64,000 nucleotides of DNA from Stichopus chloronotus (lineage: Eukaryota > Echinodermata > Holothuroidea > Aspidochirotida > Stichopodidae): contig SFZH01000008.1 of the NCBI GenBank assembly GCA_021234535.1, forward strand, positions 8,688,897 through 8,752,896. The letters are read 5' to 3'. Within the stretch, counting starts at the first letter, position 1. The number at the start of each line of letters is the position of its first letter. Both the position numbers and the translations under genes were made by a program. The notes beneath the pieces are model-generated. The model ran no database searches. It worked only from the letters and a program-made list of their open reading frames with translations, and was not told where the DNA came from. Shown in pieces: positions 33,335 through 45,391 of this stretch.

Positions 33335-33693
33335 TTAAAGGAAACTGGGGCATTTGTTTTGCAGAAATACTGATATATTCTAAACACCAACATTTGTGGA
33401 CCCATAATGATAGATTGTTCATATTCAAAATAAGAAAGAACGTTGTCCTTCTTTTGATGAAATAAGTTGCACTCACAGATACAAATCCAGTAATTGGTTG
33501 ATCAAGACTAATTTGTTCACCCAAACTTTCAAAGATTCAAGTGATGCATCTTCAGCAACTCATCTTATAAACTTACAATGCATTTTGCTTTGAGGACATA
33601 AAGCTTGTATGTTTATCGATAAGTCTGGATGATGGAAGTTATTTTTCTTTGTAAATCATATTGGTGCATTGTAAAATGCCTTATCTAGTTTAA
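33335..33693 (+). mobile_element. family A MITE, near full length
   Basis: From TTAAAGGAAACTGGGGCATT to AAATGCCTTATCTAGTTTAA. The interior matches 47680-48033 (TGATAGATT, AATAAG(A/G)AAG, CTAATTTGTTCACCCAAACT, GATGCATCTTC, TGTTTATCGAT). The terminal inverted repeats are diverged but alignable. Confidence 0.75.
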
Positions 33694-35215
33694 TTTATAA
33701 CTTTATAGGATAGATACAAAAGTTGTGAAATACACCTAACACAGTTAACTTTTTGTGCTTGCTTTCTCCAAATTGACAATACCAGATTTGTGATACTCAG
33801 CAGATAAATGTTGATTACCTTCTACCAAACAGCATTTCATTTTTAGGTAGGGAGAGGCATCACAGACATGAATATTGGGTATTGGCCTCAATGTAAGAAA
33901 AATTAAAAAGTTGTCAATTTTTCTCTTAACTGGGGCAGATTCTAAATGAAATTGTTAGTTTCAGGTCATGCAAAAAGTTATATGAGATGTACGGTACTTC
34001 ACAACCATCCTCCCTTAACACTATTTGTGTTCTTCAACTTTTAATAGTAGTGTTTCAATTGTTTTTACTGTATGGTAGTTTTACCCTATTGCCTACAGTA
34101 AGTACTTCAGTCTAGGTTGCCATGTACATTTCCCTCCAGAAATGTGGTCAGTTTTTCTTTCCTTTTGCTGTCCTAGCTCTCCTCCGCCTCCTCCCAAAGA
34201 TGAAAGTTCATCACCACATTCTACTCTGTGCAACTTAATAACTTGAATGGCAGGCCCACAGTCAATGTCCGGGTGGGGAGTGGAGGGGGTGATATGCCGC
34301 CCTATAAAACAACTTAATATCAATGTTAATGTCATTAAACCTTTACTTTGTGGACCCATCCCCTAAATTTCGGTTTTGTCCCCCTCCTCTAGAAATCTGA
34401 CATGCACCCACTCCTGGTCTTTTAACTACTCCCTGTCACGTCATTGAGCTTAAATTCAAAGTATAGTTCTTAGCTTTCTGTCGTCGCTTTTGTCTTACCT
34501 TATTGTGGTACATAAATTTACTACCCATCTTCAGATTTTACCGTACTACACTGATCAACCCTCTGTGTAAAAGAGGGTCCAGGAAAATATTTGCAATTGG
34601 TTCATGCATTCATATCTGCATACTTCTATTTTCTAATCCAGTCAAACGCGATTCATCTCTTTCCGTCCCAGTTTGTTGGTAGCACATTGCTGAGATTTTT
34701 TCCCTTTTCATCTCGCCCAGTCGTTGCATCTCTTAAATGTTCTTCTGAAAATTGGAACACTCATCTACAGTAACTTTCAATTACTATACACACACAGATA
34801 AAGTAGCAAAGTCAACTTCCCACTCTCTCTCCCCTACATGTACAGTAGCTCTGTGGGAACTGCCTGTCAATACATGACGATGTGGTTACAGTAGGAGGTG
34901 CCAAATGATAATAGTGTACATAGAAAACAAGGTAATTGTTTGTCAGTCCTTCCGTTCCCAAACTCACTAACCCCCTTTTAAGAGAGTATCATGTTTAACC
35001 CCCTCAGAACAAACGCCTCCGCCTCCTGTGTGAAGACCCAAACAGTGCATTTTTTCGTACAGTGTGCACCACACAGCCTGGCAGTCAACCTTTTCAAGTA
35101 CTTCAATGCCTGTATGAAATTGCCATTTTATTGATTTACTCTGTGTGAATAGACAAGTTTAAATGTGTGTATTAAACCTCACATCAAACAGTGTCTGAAT
35201 TTTTTCCCCCCTCAG
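33694..35215. other. intergenic-like stretch
   Basis: No supported exon. TACAGTA words and pyrimidine-rich tracts only. It separates gene 1 from the next plus-strand unit. Confidence 0.4.
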
Positions 35216-35347
35216 TGGTATCCTATTGTCCATTCGTCGTTCTCCTCGTCCCATTCTGCGGTATAGCGACCTACGTTTTGTTTGCAGGGACTTTTTTTCA
35301 GTTCCTTTCCAGTCTACCTGCAATACACTTCCACCAGATTGCCCGAG
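35216..35347 (+). CDS. candidate membrane-segment exon
   Basis: A strong acceptor (GAATTTTTTCCCCCCTCAG) and donor CCCGAG/GTATTA bound 132 bases. With two leading bases the frame encodes 43 residues, VSYCPFVVLLVPFCGIATYV followed by LFAGTFFQFLSSLPAIHFHQ and IAR, a strongly hydrophobic stretch able to span a membrane once or twice. A second frame is also open (about 58 codons, Arg/Cys/Ser rich), which tempers the call. It sits immediately before a promoter-like region, so it may be the last exon of an upstream gene or untranslated. Confidence 0.33.
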
Positions 35348-35399
35348 GTATTATTCATTAACACTTTTCCTCTGTTCCGAGTGCTCGTAGATTCCATTC

Positions 35400-35610
35400 G
35401 AGAAGGTCGGGAATGATTCCTCCCTCAGGCTACACCGACATTGTTTGCGTTCAGTTTCCTGTGGGATAAATTCATCAGGATCTTCGGTCAACGACAAAAA
35501 GTTTATTAGTCATAACTGGAGTACCAACAGTTTCCATTGGCTGAAAATAGGTTGTGAATGAGTCGTGCAGTTGGAGTATACTCGGAATCCTGGTGAGCAG
35601 GAAGACGGCG
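35400..35610 (+). other. putative 5' untranslated exon
   Basis: A G+C-richer segment ends in a strong donor GACGGCG/GTGAGT (35611), with an alternative donor AATCCTG/GTGAGC at 35592. There is no long frame. It could be a first, non-coding exon for the unit whose start codon lies at 36887. The transcription start is not visible. Confidence 0.35.
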
Positions 35611-36886
35611 GTGAGTTTCGTGCGCCGGTGTAGTTGACGGAAGGTGGGAAGTTTCTGTGTCGGTTTGATAGCTTTGTAGTTATGTTTGCTGTTGCAAGGA
35701 TAGTGGTTGAGAACCAGGAACCTTGTTACGTAACTTCCAGGATCGGGCAGCTGGTAGATAGACTTGACAGCTGAGTGACCGGGAGGTTATATCAGATTTT
35801 GCCAGGGAGTGCATCGTTTGTGCTGATAAATCTTGAACTGGTCGCTGATACATTGTAATTTATCAAGATCTTTTGTTTGTGGAATATGACTGATCATTAT
35901 TGTCAACCCATCGAAAACAGTGTCGACATATTAAACTAGTTTCATCCATGTGCGTACATATATTCTGTCTGAATGCATGCCCGTGTGGCACAATGATTTT
36001 ACTGCATTTGGTGTATCTCTGTCAACATTAAGTACTTAATGTAGGGCGATCTGTTGTGTAAGGGGTGTGTGAAAATGCATTGAAGTTTTCAAACAACCTC
36101 AAAAGGACCTTTCTCTTGGTTTGACAAAATTTTCACTAGTTTCAACCATACGGTGAATCTAATGGGATCATGTTACGTGTAGGAATCCCCACTTTCGGTT
36201 GGAATATTTTAAGTTGAATTCTACCGCGCTTTAGTGTCTCTGGCTGTGAGCTTTTGTTCCTCTTTGCTGCATTTTATGACATGGAAGGGGTCAGAGATGT
36301 CGACTATTTTGGCTTCCTGTAATTAGAAGCGCTTAAAGCACATTGGGGTCAATGTGTTGAACATTGCTTCAAACTTAATGTTTGATTGACTCTCCGAAGA
36401 TTAGATTCTTTTGCAGGTTTAGAGTGAGAGGAGGTATGGTACAACTTTGATGCCTGTGACGATGAAAGGGATTCACGAAAATCCTGAAAGGAATATAAAA
36501 TCGTCACTGTTAGCTACACAACTGTAATAATTTGCTGGTCTGCAATTTACTTTTGAGCCTTTTCTGCTTTGTTTGTGAACGTCACGTGTCTTCGGTGGAT
36601 GATGTCTCATGAAAAGTTTCCAGTGAGAAGACCTCGGAATTATCTTCTTAAAGTGTCCAGTGTTTAGAAATTGTCACCAACTGCCAACGAACTGCTTGCA
36701 AAGGCCTGCGAGTGTCAGAGAAGTAAAATTGCACTGTATTAAATCAGACCAGAAGGCCGGTCTCCGTTAATTTAAATTGGAGAGGGGAGAGGAAAAGAAA
36801 GGAGCCGACCGGACAACGCTGCCAAGTCAAAGGCTGAGGTCCAACCGTGTGCACGTGTGCCTTGGCCTCTCATCACAGTTGGAAGA

Positions 36887-36893
36887 ATGTTTA
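36887..36893 (+). CDS. candidate start exon (seven coding bases)
   Basis: GGAAGAATGTTTA/GTAAGT: a start codon in good context followed after ATG TTT A by a consensus donor. The preceding 120 bases are purine-rich and G+C-richer, and contain an E-box (CACGTG, 36853-36858), which fits a 5' untranslated region. The trailing A plus the two leading bases of the exon at 37681 gives Thr, so the protein would begin MFTELYVREG. Very short first coding exons are common in animal genes but cannot be proved by sequence alone. Confidence 0.37.
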
Positions 36894-37680
36894 GTAAGTC
36901 GAAGTGTTTAAATCTGTATGGATATAAAGGCATTTGACCAACTTTTGTTTGGTCAATTGTTACACCTGTGCCTGCCTGTCTAATTACTTTTAATGGTCAC
37001 CATCTGCATGGCTCTTGTGCTTTTCTGTAATTGGGCTCCACAACTTCCTTTCCCTGAATTATTCAACCATGAAGGATCAGTTTTAATCAGCATTGTTGGT
37101 TTTCACCCAGTGACACAGAAAATGGAATTTTGTACTGACAGTCCTTTGAAGTACGAAACCTTTTCTTGTACCAATTTTTTGTCCCTTTAAGAAACAAAGA
37201 CTTCCATTTCCGTGTCCCTTCACTACCATCCAATGCGATAAACTAAATTTAGTACCAGACTTCCCCCTTTGCTTCCAATGGGGAAGTAGAAAAAGACCTT
37301 TGCTTCACCTGAGAGCTGGGCTCTCTGTGAAGAAAATTCATTCAGTCCCGTGCGCTTTCTGTGTAGACACACATTTGGAAATAAAGAAATGTCCGGGGTC
37401 CAACCCGTCTGTTTGTTTGATAGTAACTCTTTTTAGCTCTATTTGTCGTGATCTTCTCCATGTGGCTAGGATGTATGTTGTACAGTCTCCACCCAGGGGC
37501 AGTATGTGTGATGAGAGCAGCCATCGAGAGAGCTGCTGCTTGATCAGTTATCAACCTCTCTCAAACGGCCAGACCTTGGGTATGTATCTTCAGAAATGTT
37601 GACGGACTTTCCTTTCGCTATGACTCACTTAACCCATACCCGACCCACTTCTTCGTGTAATGTTGCTTTCTTTTCCTCAG

Positions 37681-37754
37681 CTGAACTGTATGTTAGAGAG
37701 GGGGTAGTAGTTCAAAGGGGTGGTATTACAAGAAGGGGGGAAGCACCAAGTGCG
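37681..37754 (+). CDS. candidate second exon, unknown product
   Basis: A very strong acceptor (GTTGCTTTCTTTTCCTCAG) is followed by two bases and the open frame ELYVREGVVVQRGGITRRGE, then APSA, to a donor TGCG/GTGTAG. A shorter version ends at GAGGGG/GTAGTA (37703). Both ends are phase 0. The lead-in phase matches 36893. No family recognised. Confidence 0.32.
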
Positions 37755-37875
37755 GTGTAGTGCTTATTTGAATATACCATCTGGAGGGTTAAAGATAGTG
37801 AAGGGCTATAGTGTGTGAATTGTCAGACAGATATGTCAGTCTCATTGTTAAAATCATACTGTTCCAGTAAGTTTG

Positions 37876-37893
37876 CGGGGGGGGGGGGGGGGG
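37876..37893 (+). repeat. poly-G tract
   Basis: About 18 consecutive guanines after TTTGC. Confidence 0.9.
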
Positions 37894-38091
37894 AGTTACA
37901 GTAGTTTATGTTGGTCCTTTCTTACAGTGCCTGTATTGTTAAATGCACTGTGCTGGCACTGAGGTTAATCTTTTTCATCATTTCAGACATGTGACGATTT
38001 AGGTGCCATTGTTGCGTTCATGAAGGCCTACCTAGTTGTATCGAGTTATGGTTTAGGTCAAGCAGTGGTTAAAGTGCCACAAACACTTCCA

Positions 38092-38194
38092 TGCATTGTT
38101 CAGTCCAGAATGTTCCGTAGTCTGTAGGCAGGCGTGTGGACTGTGCATCAAAATGACATCTGAGACTTCAGAATGTTCTGGATTGAACAATGCA
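38092..38194. repeat. imperfect inverted repeat (hairpin)
   Basis: The left arm TGCATTGTTCAGTCCAGAAT and the reverse complement of the right arm (TGCATTGTTCAATCCAGAAC) continue to AGTCT, about 31 bases with five mismatches. The loop is about 40 bases. It could be a small foldback element or a structured RNA. Confidence 0.75.
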
Positions 38195-39634
38195 AGACCA
38201 TTTGATAAATTGACTACTTCCAAATAAGCTCCATTTTTGTTTCAGATTGTTGCATAATCCTGATGCTTTTAAGGGTACACAATACATGTGTTTGTGTGAC
38301 AGAAGCACACACTAACTATATATTCGTGTTAAAATATTCTAAAATTGCAATATGCCATTTTTTCCAACACTGCAGTGCAGTGTAGTTAGAAAAGTTCAAC
38401 CCTCTGTTCTCCAGTATATCTTTTGTAGCTCTCAAACATATCAATTGGCATTGCATTGCTGCACTGTATACTGTACAGGTCACGGTTCGACTTTTCAGCA
38501 CCTGTACCACATCACATGTACGCACAGTTTGCATTTTACATCACCGCAATGTTCATTTGTTCTTTCATGAGACCAGGCAGCTTAATAGCAATACGTGATA
38601 AAAATGTAAAAAAGGGAAATTTCCTGAAGATACATTTCTTTGATTTATGCTTTTGTTCTTTTTAAGTGAGTTTTCTTTTATAAATTACAACATATGTGGA
38701 TGTTTACCTTATGGTAATAAAATGCTTGAGAATGCTTTCAAGTTGAAATTGAAAGGTTACAATATAAACATAAAGGAAAGGGTCATAAAAATTATTCAGA
38801 CTTAGAACCAGTATGGCATCTGAAGAAATTATTTTTAATGATGATGACGATGAAATTGTTGATACCAGTTGACTTGTAGACTTTCAGTTTTCGTTTGCAG
38901 TGGAGTTAGGAAGAAAGAAAAAGTTGCCGAAATGTTTGTGTCTTGTATCATGACTTTTCATTTGCAATGAAGACCTCAAGAAAGAATAAATTTATGGGCG
39001 TGTGCAAGTCATTTTCATAACAGTCCCAGTTAACCCCTCGTTTAAACACTCCATAACAAGTCAAGGCAGGAAGTAAACATACAAAGAAATGGAGTACGAT
39101 GTATAGCTTTCTTCTAATGAGTTTGTTTGATACCATATCATCCCAAACTTTTGTAAAATTGTCTGTGACAGCTAAATAAATCATCAAAACCATGAATTTG
39201 TATTACGTGCACTGAGCACTGTGATTTATCCGTGATATACTGTAGTAGTTTTGTTCATTAACAGTATGACTGTGCCTCATTAATTGCCCTATCTTGTTAA
39301 CAGACAGTTTTCCTGGTGGACAGAAGAGCTTTGTAATGCAAGTTTTATGTCATGCAATGTTGCTTTTAATGTAAATGAATTCAATTGTACAGCATCGGGA
39401 TGCAACCAAAGCACATGTATGCATTCTCAAATTTTAATTGTCTGAATCAGTGAAGTTTGAATTCAGCAAGACTCTTTTGGTTCCGATTGAATAAGTTCCA
39501 CACCTTCAAAAGGCAGGTATGTATACATAATGTTACACCCAGAACTGTGACTGATAATCTCGCGTGCAGCATCTCTGCGGTACTGTGTGTGGCACCGTAG
39601 CCTGCACAGCGGACGTGTATTACTCATGCATCAA
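38195..39634. other. intron-like stretch
   Basis: No supported exon or repeat. Short open frames on both strands lack splice signals. Confidence 0.4.
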
Positions 39635-39812
39635 CTCTGATGATTCAGACGATTATTCATACTGTTTTTAGCCAATCATCAGACTCATAAATTTAGAGGC
39701 CTTGGATCTTAGATGAGGCAAATCTCTATTTGTTCGCAGGTGTTTAGGTTTGTATAGGCCTACATCAAACGAAGGTACATACCAACACCTGCTGTGAAGG
39801 TTAGCGGCACAG
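39635..39812 (-). repeat. dispersed repeat family D, copy 2
   Basis: Reverse complement of the copy at 26866-27040. AACACCTGCTGTGAAGGTTA and CTTAGATGAGGCAAATCTCT are the clearest shared blocks. Confidence 0.7.
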
Positions 39813-40948
39813 TTGACTGGATATGAAAAATACAGGAGTCATATTGATGGTCAATGAGTCTGCCAATCTAACCAAAGAAGTGACTTACAGAAGATTTAAT
39901 ACTACTGTTACAACAGTACTAGCATAGCACTAGCACAGCATACATGTACACTACAGTACTGTTCTACTTTAGCTCAGATTTGGGAGGGTTACTGGACTAT
40001 TCCTCACAGTCGTGACTTATGGATGGGAGTTGCGACTTGACTCGACTTTCCTTGGGAGTCACAACTCCCTGGAAGTTGTAGAACTGTAAAAAAGAATTGT
40101 GGAGATGATTTTTGTGCACTCAACAATGTGAATGAAAGCTGTTTTGCAGGTTAAATAAATGAAAGCGATGTCTGACGTGTAACTTGGATTATTTAAGACA
40201 GGACCTCATGATTCCAACCTACTAGTAATACTGTTTTGTGTCCAACATTATCCCTATAATTAATTCCTGCACTCAACATAGCATTGAGAGGAATTGAAAA
40301 TATGATGTCTTTGAAACTGGGTGGGAGTGAGCACTAAGTTCAGAATCCTGGCTGTTCAGGCCGCGCTTTGTACCTGGCTCCGAGAGAAAATAGCGGAGTT
40401 AGTCAAGCCTGCACTGGTACTGTGCTAACAGAGTGAATCTCAGTAGAGCATATATCTCAACAGTGTAGTCATACTTAAGCAGAATACAGTACCGTACAGC
40501 ATATCACAGCATAGCATAAATAGTGCAGTGTGTCACAACTTATCACATCAAAGAACACTGGGCTCTTCCAACGAAGCAAATCGTGATTAATCGCATATAC
40601 TGTAGGCAAACATTTATTGAAATCAAGTTGTATTGTTATAATTAATAGTCCATTATGAAAAGGACATTTAACATTCTGTACATACTTGTAAGTACAGATA
40701 AAAGGTTAACCGATGATCCATTGGATTCTAGAGACCTATCTCTATACAGCATCCATGCAACAATAATATTGCATCATCTGCAACTTTCTGTCCTTGTAAG
40801 ACTGCCCTGTATTTTGAAATAACAAACAAAAGTGAAACTTTAAAGAGAAGTGCATAGGTGAAGTGGGTGGTGTGGATAATTGCCCTACATCTCATGGACA
40901 AAATCTCCTTCAGGGTGATTATTTTTTTTCTCTGTGTAATATCTCAAG

Positions 40949-41135
40949 CCTGGTTTACACAGACTGTACTTTATATATAGACCAACTTAAGCCTTGATAC
41001 CAGGTGGACACTATGACACAGAAAAGTCGATAGTGGCCATCCTTTCATCTCCAGGAAACTCCAATTGTGCACCGCCCAATATATAGTGGGACGCATCGTA
41101 GGCTCGTATGCGTAGTGCAACTAGTGTAAACCTGG
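40949..41135. mobile_element. possible small inverted-repeat element
   Basis: CCTGGTTTACAC at the left and GTGTAAACCTGG at the right are inverted copies with one mismatch, 187 bases apart. No frame and no clear target duplication. Confidence 0.4.
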
Positions 41136-42142
41136 GAAAAGGGGATTTCATGGTCAATTTTAGGTATGTAGATACAATGTTGCAAGAACAGTTAAACTTA
41201 TCACCTTGGGACTTCTCCTCAGATTACATTCAAATTGTAATGTGACACTGCATCACGTGTGTTGATAACCTCTTTTTCACGACAAAACATAATGTCACAG
41301 CTGAGCTCATATTCCGGACATGAGCTCAGTTCTTATAAAGTTCGTCTTAAATTCTTAGGGGGGTTCACAGCCACACACACGTCCTGTGCAGTGCGTATGC
41401 GTCGCACAGTCTGATCTGGGTTAAATGAACGTTACATTCCGTATAATTGCAATTTAGATGATGTTAACGACATTTTGACTATTAATCCGCTTTTTTGTCC
41501 AAGTTTGTGTCTTTTCACCCAACCTGTATTGATTTGTTCATTCCAAGTATGGTACTAGTGTGCTTGTGGTCAAAAGGCGACATTCTTTTACCCGTTCCAT
41601 GTGTACCGTACTTTGATGCGCGAGTTTAGATTTTGGAGATCATGCATCAAAACAAACCAGCTACATTGTTGGTATGAATCATATTTGCACAACCCCAACG
41701 CAGTCAACAAACATGAATTTGAGGCTTTCTCAAGTAGGAGTGAATCATTCGAAGTCATTGCTACATAAAATCTGCTAATTAAAATGTATTATGTTACCAT
41801 GGTTTGATGGTAGTCCTATATGACCGAGTCGGAAAAGCTCCTTTGAAGAGGAACTACATGTTTGTTTTGCCACATTATGAGGTATTAAAGAAATCTGAGC
41901 TAAGTGCAAATGAGGAGGAGTAGATTGTTTTTCTTGACAAAGAAAAATGAATACTGCTGTATGCACAGTAAGAATGTTGTGAGTCATAATGCTAGAAATT
42001 TGAATTACCAAAAGCAGGCACTTCATGGTGTAAATTTAATGCCTTTGAAGGGGTATACTTGCCACCGAGAGTATCAAGGAAAAAGCAAGGCATTTTCTTC
42101 TCTGTGGTGTACTGCTGTGTATATGCAGTTTTTTTTTTTCAG

Positions 42143-42307
42143 ACTTGTATTTTGGATCAATATTTGGACAACACCATGTTTTCTTGTGAAGAAAGCTTAG
42201 AGTTTAAATCACAGAAAGCAGCAGGAAATTTTCTTCCCCACGTAGAACTGCTGTATGTCATAAATTATTTTGACCTCTCCTCCATCCCCCCTACCCCTGT
42301 TTGGTAA
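42143..42307 (+). CDS. candidate exon, possibly terminal
   Basis: An outstanding acceptor (GCAGTTTTTTTTTTTCAG) starts a phase-0 frame of 54 codons to TAA (42305). It includes TCILDQYLDNTMFSCEESLE, FKSQKAAGNFLPHVELLYVI and FDLSSIPPTPVW. An internal donor CCCAC/GTAGAA (42242) would end it after NFLPH, also in phase 0. The phase matches the end of 37754. Mixed acidic and hydrophobic content looks like real protein. The family is unknown. Confidence 0.4.
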   Translation, partial: TCILDQYLDNTMFSCEESLEFKSQKAAGNFLPHVELLYVINYFDLSSIPPTPVW

Positions 42308-44663
42308 TGAAGAGAAAGTAGTACCAATGTAGCTCACTATCTGCAACATTCATCATCTTTTGACAAGTCTCAGCTGTCAGATGTTTGGTGAGCACTTTTC
42401 AAAACATCTTTGGTCACTGCAATGAGTCTTCATTTGATCTTGTGAATGTTTTTCTAACGTGTTTTAACCGTATAGTTCTGAGGCTTGAAAAGGTAGTTCA
42501 TACAGTCAGTTAATCAACCTCTATGTCAACAATGGATCTGAAGAAGCCACTCAGCAGACATCCCGAACTAACCAATGGAGAAATGTGGTCGTTGTGGTGA
42601 ACACATCTTTGCAAACTGAAAGAGCTACTGTATGTGGCATGTTTTTTACATTTTTTTTTTCTCTCACTTTCTGATCCGAGCCTCTAAAGGTAAATTGTAG
42701 AGTTGACGTTGTGAGAATTCCCCCACCCCCTTCCAACTAGACAGATGTACAGAATTGTCCTAGAACTTTCATAATACTGTAGCGCCATGATTTCTTTGAG
42801 CAGGTTCAATGAAGAGTCACTATAGTTAGAAAAAAAAAAAACTTTTATCATGAAGCATGCATACCACAAAGACATATGAGCAGAACATACAGTAGCCATT
42901 TAATTAACTCCTCACTTTTACAGTGTCTGTCTCATCACTTACACATTTGACTACCTTTTTACCTAGAAGTCTTGAGTGCTGTACTTGAAACAGTTAGTTC
43001 GCATTTCAAGTTTTCAAGAAAGAGCACCAGGGATCCACAGGAGAGGTATGTACAGTATATTTGAAAAATGCGTTCTCCGAGTAAGGAGGGAATTTCTTGC
43101 CAAAAGTTTTAATGCGGTTCAAACAAGGGTATAATGCAAGTTATTTCTCTTACTATTGCTACCTGCAGCAATTCTCACCCTTAAAGTTCAGACAGCCATA
43201 CTCAATACCAGGACTGGCACAACCCTCGCAGTTTATGAGTGGGTAGGAGGGGGAGGGGAGATATGTTTAAATCAGCACAACTCTACAGTACAACTTAACA
43301 GTGGTGCTAAATGTCTACAGAAAGTAATAGGTCACTCAGAAAAATAGTTTAATATTATCTGAGTTATAGTATAAAAAAGTGTAATACTGTGTAATATCAG
43401 CACTACAGTAGGGGCATGCACTTTTTTGTCAAAAGGCCTGTTGTACAGTACAGTACAGAAATTTGGGGCAGCACTGGTCCTGTGTATAATTGTGATACTT
43501 AACTTGGACTTAATTACTCTGTGCGGTACTGTGCTTGTGCAGTTTGTCTGCCTCTTGCGATAACTTTCACTATTAACTTCATTTTCTCTTGCACACCCAT
43601 TCCAAACTAAATCAGTTCAACAACAGTCAAGTTGGACCCTCTGAGTTCCTTTGTATTAGGAAGTATCAAAGAGGGATTTGTCAAGTCGATTTCACTGAAA
43701 GTGATGAAATGCGCGCTTCCTAACAGCTCCTGTATTCATTGACAGTAAACTGCCCTCTCATGGATTCTGATAATCAGGTCTGGATATTTTACAGCCTGGT
43801 CAGAGAAACTTATCATAATAAATGTCATGAGAGCTTGATCTCTTTTAAATGACTGATTGGTTGTGCATATGTATGCAGGTACAGAACATGACAGCAAACA
43901 ATTTAATGTGCCATTCTTTATTTAGTCTCTACGTTGAATTATAAACAGCATACTTGACTTAGAGAATGTGGGTCATGTAAGTTGTAAATGTCTGGTAAAC
44001 ATCCTTGAAAATGGAGTCAATCGTCTGGCCAGAGAAATCCTGGTCTTTGGATCGGTGCCTTCTGATTAAAGACAACTTTGAAGCATGTAGTTCAACCACT
44101 GACGTGAACAGACCTCCATGTGGAGCAATTGTCAAGAGGATGCTTGGCATATCCACAATGTTTCATCTTTGCTGGAGGGGGGAGGGAGAGAGGGGTAGCA
44201 TATGCCAGGGGGAAGAGGGGTGGCATATATGAATCGATCAGATTTTCCATTTGAAGCATCATTCTGTCAGTCAATATGAATTTATTAATGTTATCTTTTG
44301 TCACACTATTTTACTTGAATTTTTTTAAGAGATTATGAATGCCCGAATATTTCATGAATCTTTAATTATGAGAAATATTCAGCACAGATTACCGCAGAAC
44401 GCCAAATTCTCCCTCACCTTTACAAAACTGACACTGTCAACCAGTTAACTGTGGAATCAAAATATGGTAACTTTCATCCCGCCGTGAAGTTAATTTTCGC
44501 AAGTCCTTTTTTTCCCTCAAATTTCGACTTAACTTGGCAAAATGATACACTGTAAATATTTTACACAAAAATATATGTCATCACCTTCTTTTTTCTTCTT
44601 TTTATGATGCAAACACAGGCAAAATACAGTGTCTAGATCTTATTTGTAGGGATTCTTTCTGAA
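42308..44663. other. intron or intergenic sequence
   Basis: No supported exon. AATAAA on the minus strand near 44280 could serve the minus-strand gene ending at 44664. Confidence 0.35.
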
Positions 44664-44712
44664 TCACAAGTCCCAGTCAAAGACCCCGTCCTCTTCCTCA
44701 TTTTCTGAGTCA
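44664..44712 (-). CDS. candidate terminal exon, acidic C-terminus
   Basis: On the minus strand TTGAGTCACATTAG is an acceptor-like site followed by one base and DSENEEEDGVFDWDL then TGA. An alternative acceptor ten bases upstream (TTTTGAG/T) adds HIS in the same frame. The compact acidic tail ending in aromatic and acidic residues is typical of real C-termini and unlike random A/T-rich translation. It needs two bases from the previous exon. 58002-58098 ends with exactly two, but a 13-kb intron with no further exon is not assured. Confidence 0.42.
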
Positions 44713-45101
44713 CTAATGTGACTCAAAATTCAAATCAAATAAACTCCACAAAGCCTCTTTAATAGCGACTTCTACTTGTTTGAAATAGAGGGTGCCATTG
44801 CAATATTGAAATTTGAAAGAAAATGTATGTAAGGCCTATACGTGGTTCATGAAGCGATGAATTGCAAGTAGGACTGTGCATTCTAGAACACCTCTGGGTT
44901 CTACATTCTTGATCAACGTCTCAATAAAAAAAAAAACATATATAACAATTCTGAGGAATTAGCGAACTGATAACAGGGCTAGAATGTTCTCAGTGCATGG
45001 CGAACGATCTTCACTGTTGATTGGCAAGGCATTATGTGACTCAGTTCATTGCATATATTTCAAGACAAGTATACTCGTCTTTAAAACGCAGTCTGTGAAG
45101 G

Positions 45102-45391
45102 TTAAGCCATGATGAATATACTCGTTATGTATGCAGTTAAGGCCCCATAAAAAAGAGAAAAAGAAAAGTCTTGATTCTCATCACTGTCCTGGCCGATTTC
45201 GGACTCGAGGTAAATTTTGCCTTCTTTCTTTTTATTAAAAATGAAAACCTGAGCTGAGGTATCATTTCCATCATCCATGTGCATTTTTTCTTGTGATGAA
45301 TGTTTAATCTCTGACATCATTTCTGACAGATTTTGCATAGATATATCACCAAAAATCAGTCTGACCATATTTCCCAAACAAAGTGTTCCTC
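45102..45391 (-). CDS. candidate exon, unknown product
   Basis: A strong acceptor on the minus strand (GTTGTCTCTTACAG) is followed by GA and an open frame: GTLCLGNMVRLIFGDISMQN, LSEMMSEIKHSSQEKMHMDD, GNDTSAQ. After TCAGCTCAG a weak donor (GTTTTC, 45248) would close a 143-base exon in phase 0. Without it the frame continues through KIYLESEIGQDSDENQD and a hydrophobic end to TAA at 45102. Charged, Met- and Ser-rich content looks like protein. It may belong to the same leftward gene as 44664, but the phases do not join directly. Confidence 0.38.

Noticed and set aside
41301..41329. 10-bp inverted repeat CTGAGCTCAT / ATGAGCTCAG
   Set aside because: Too short to distinguish from chance in 64 kb.
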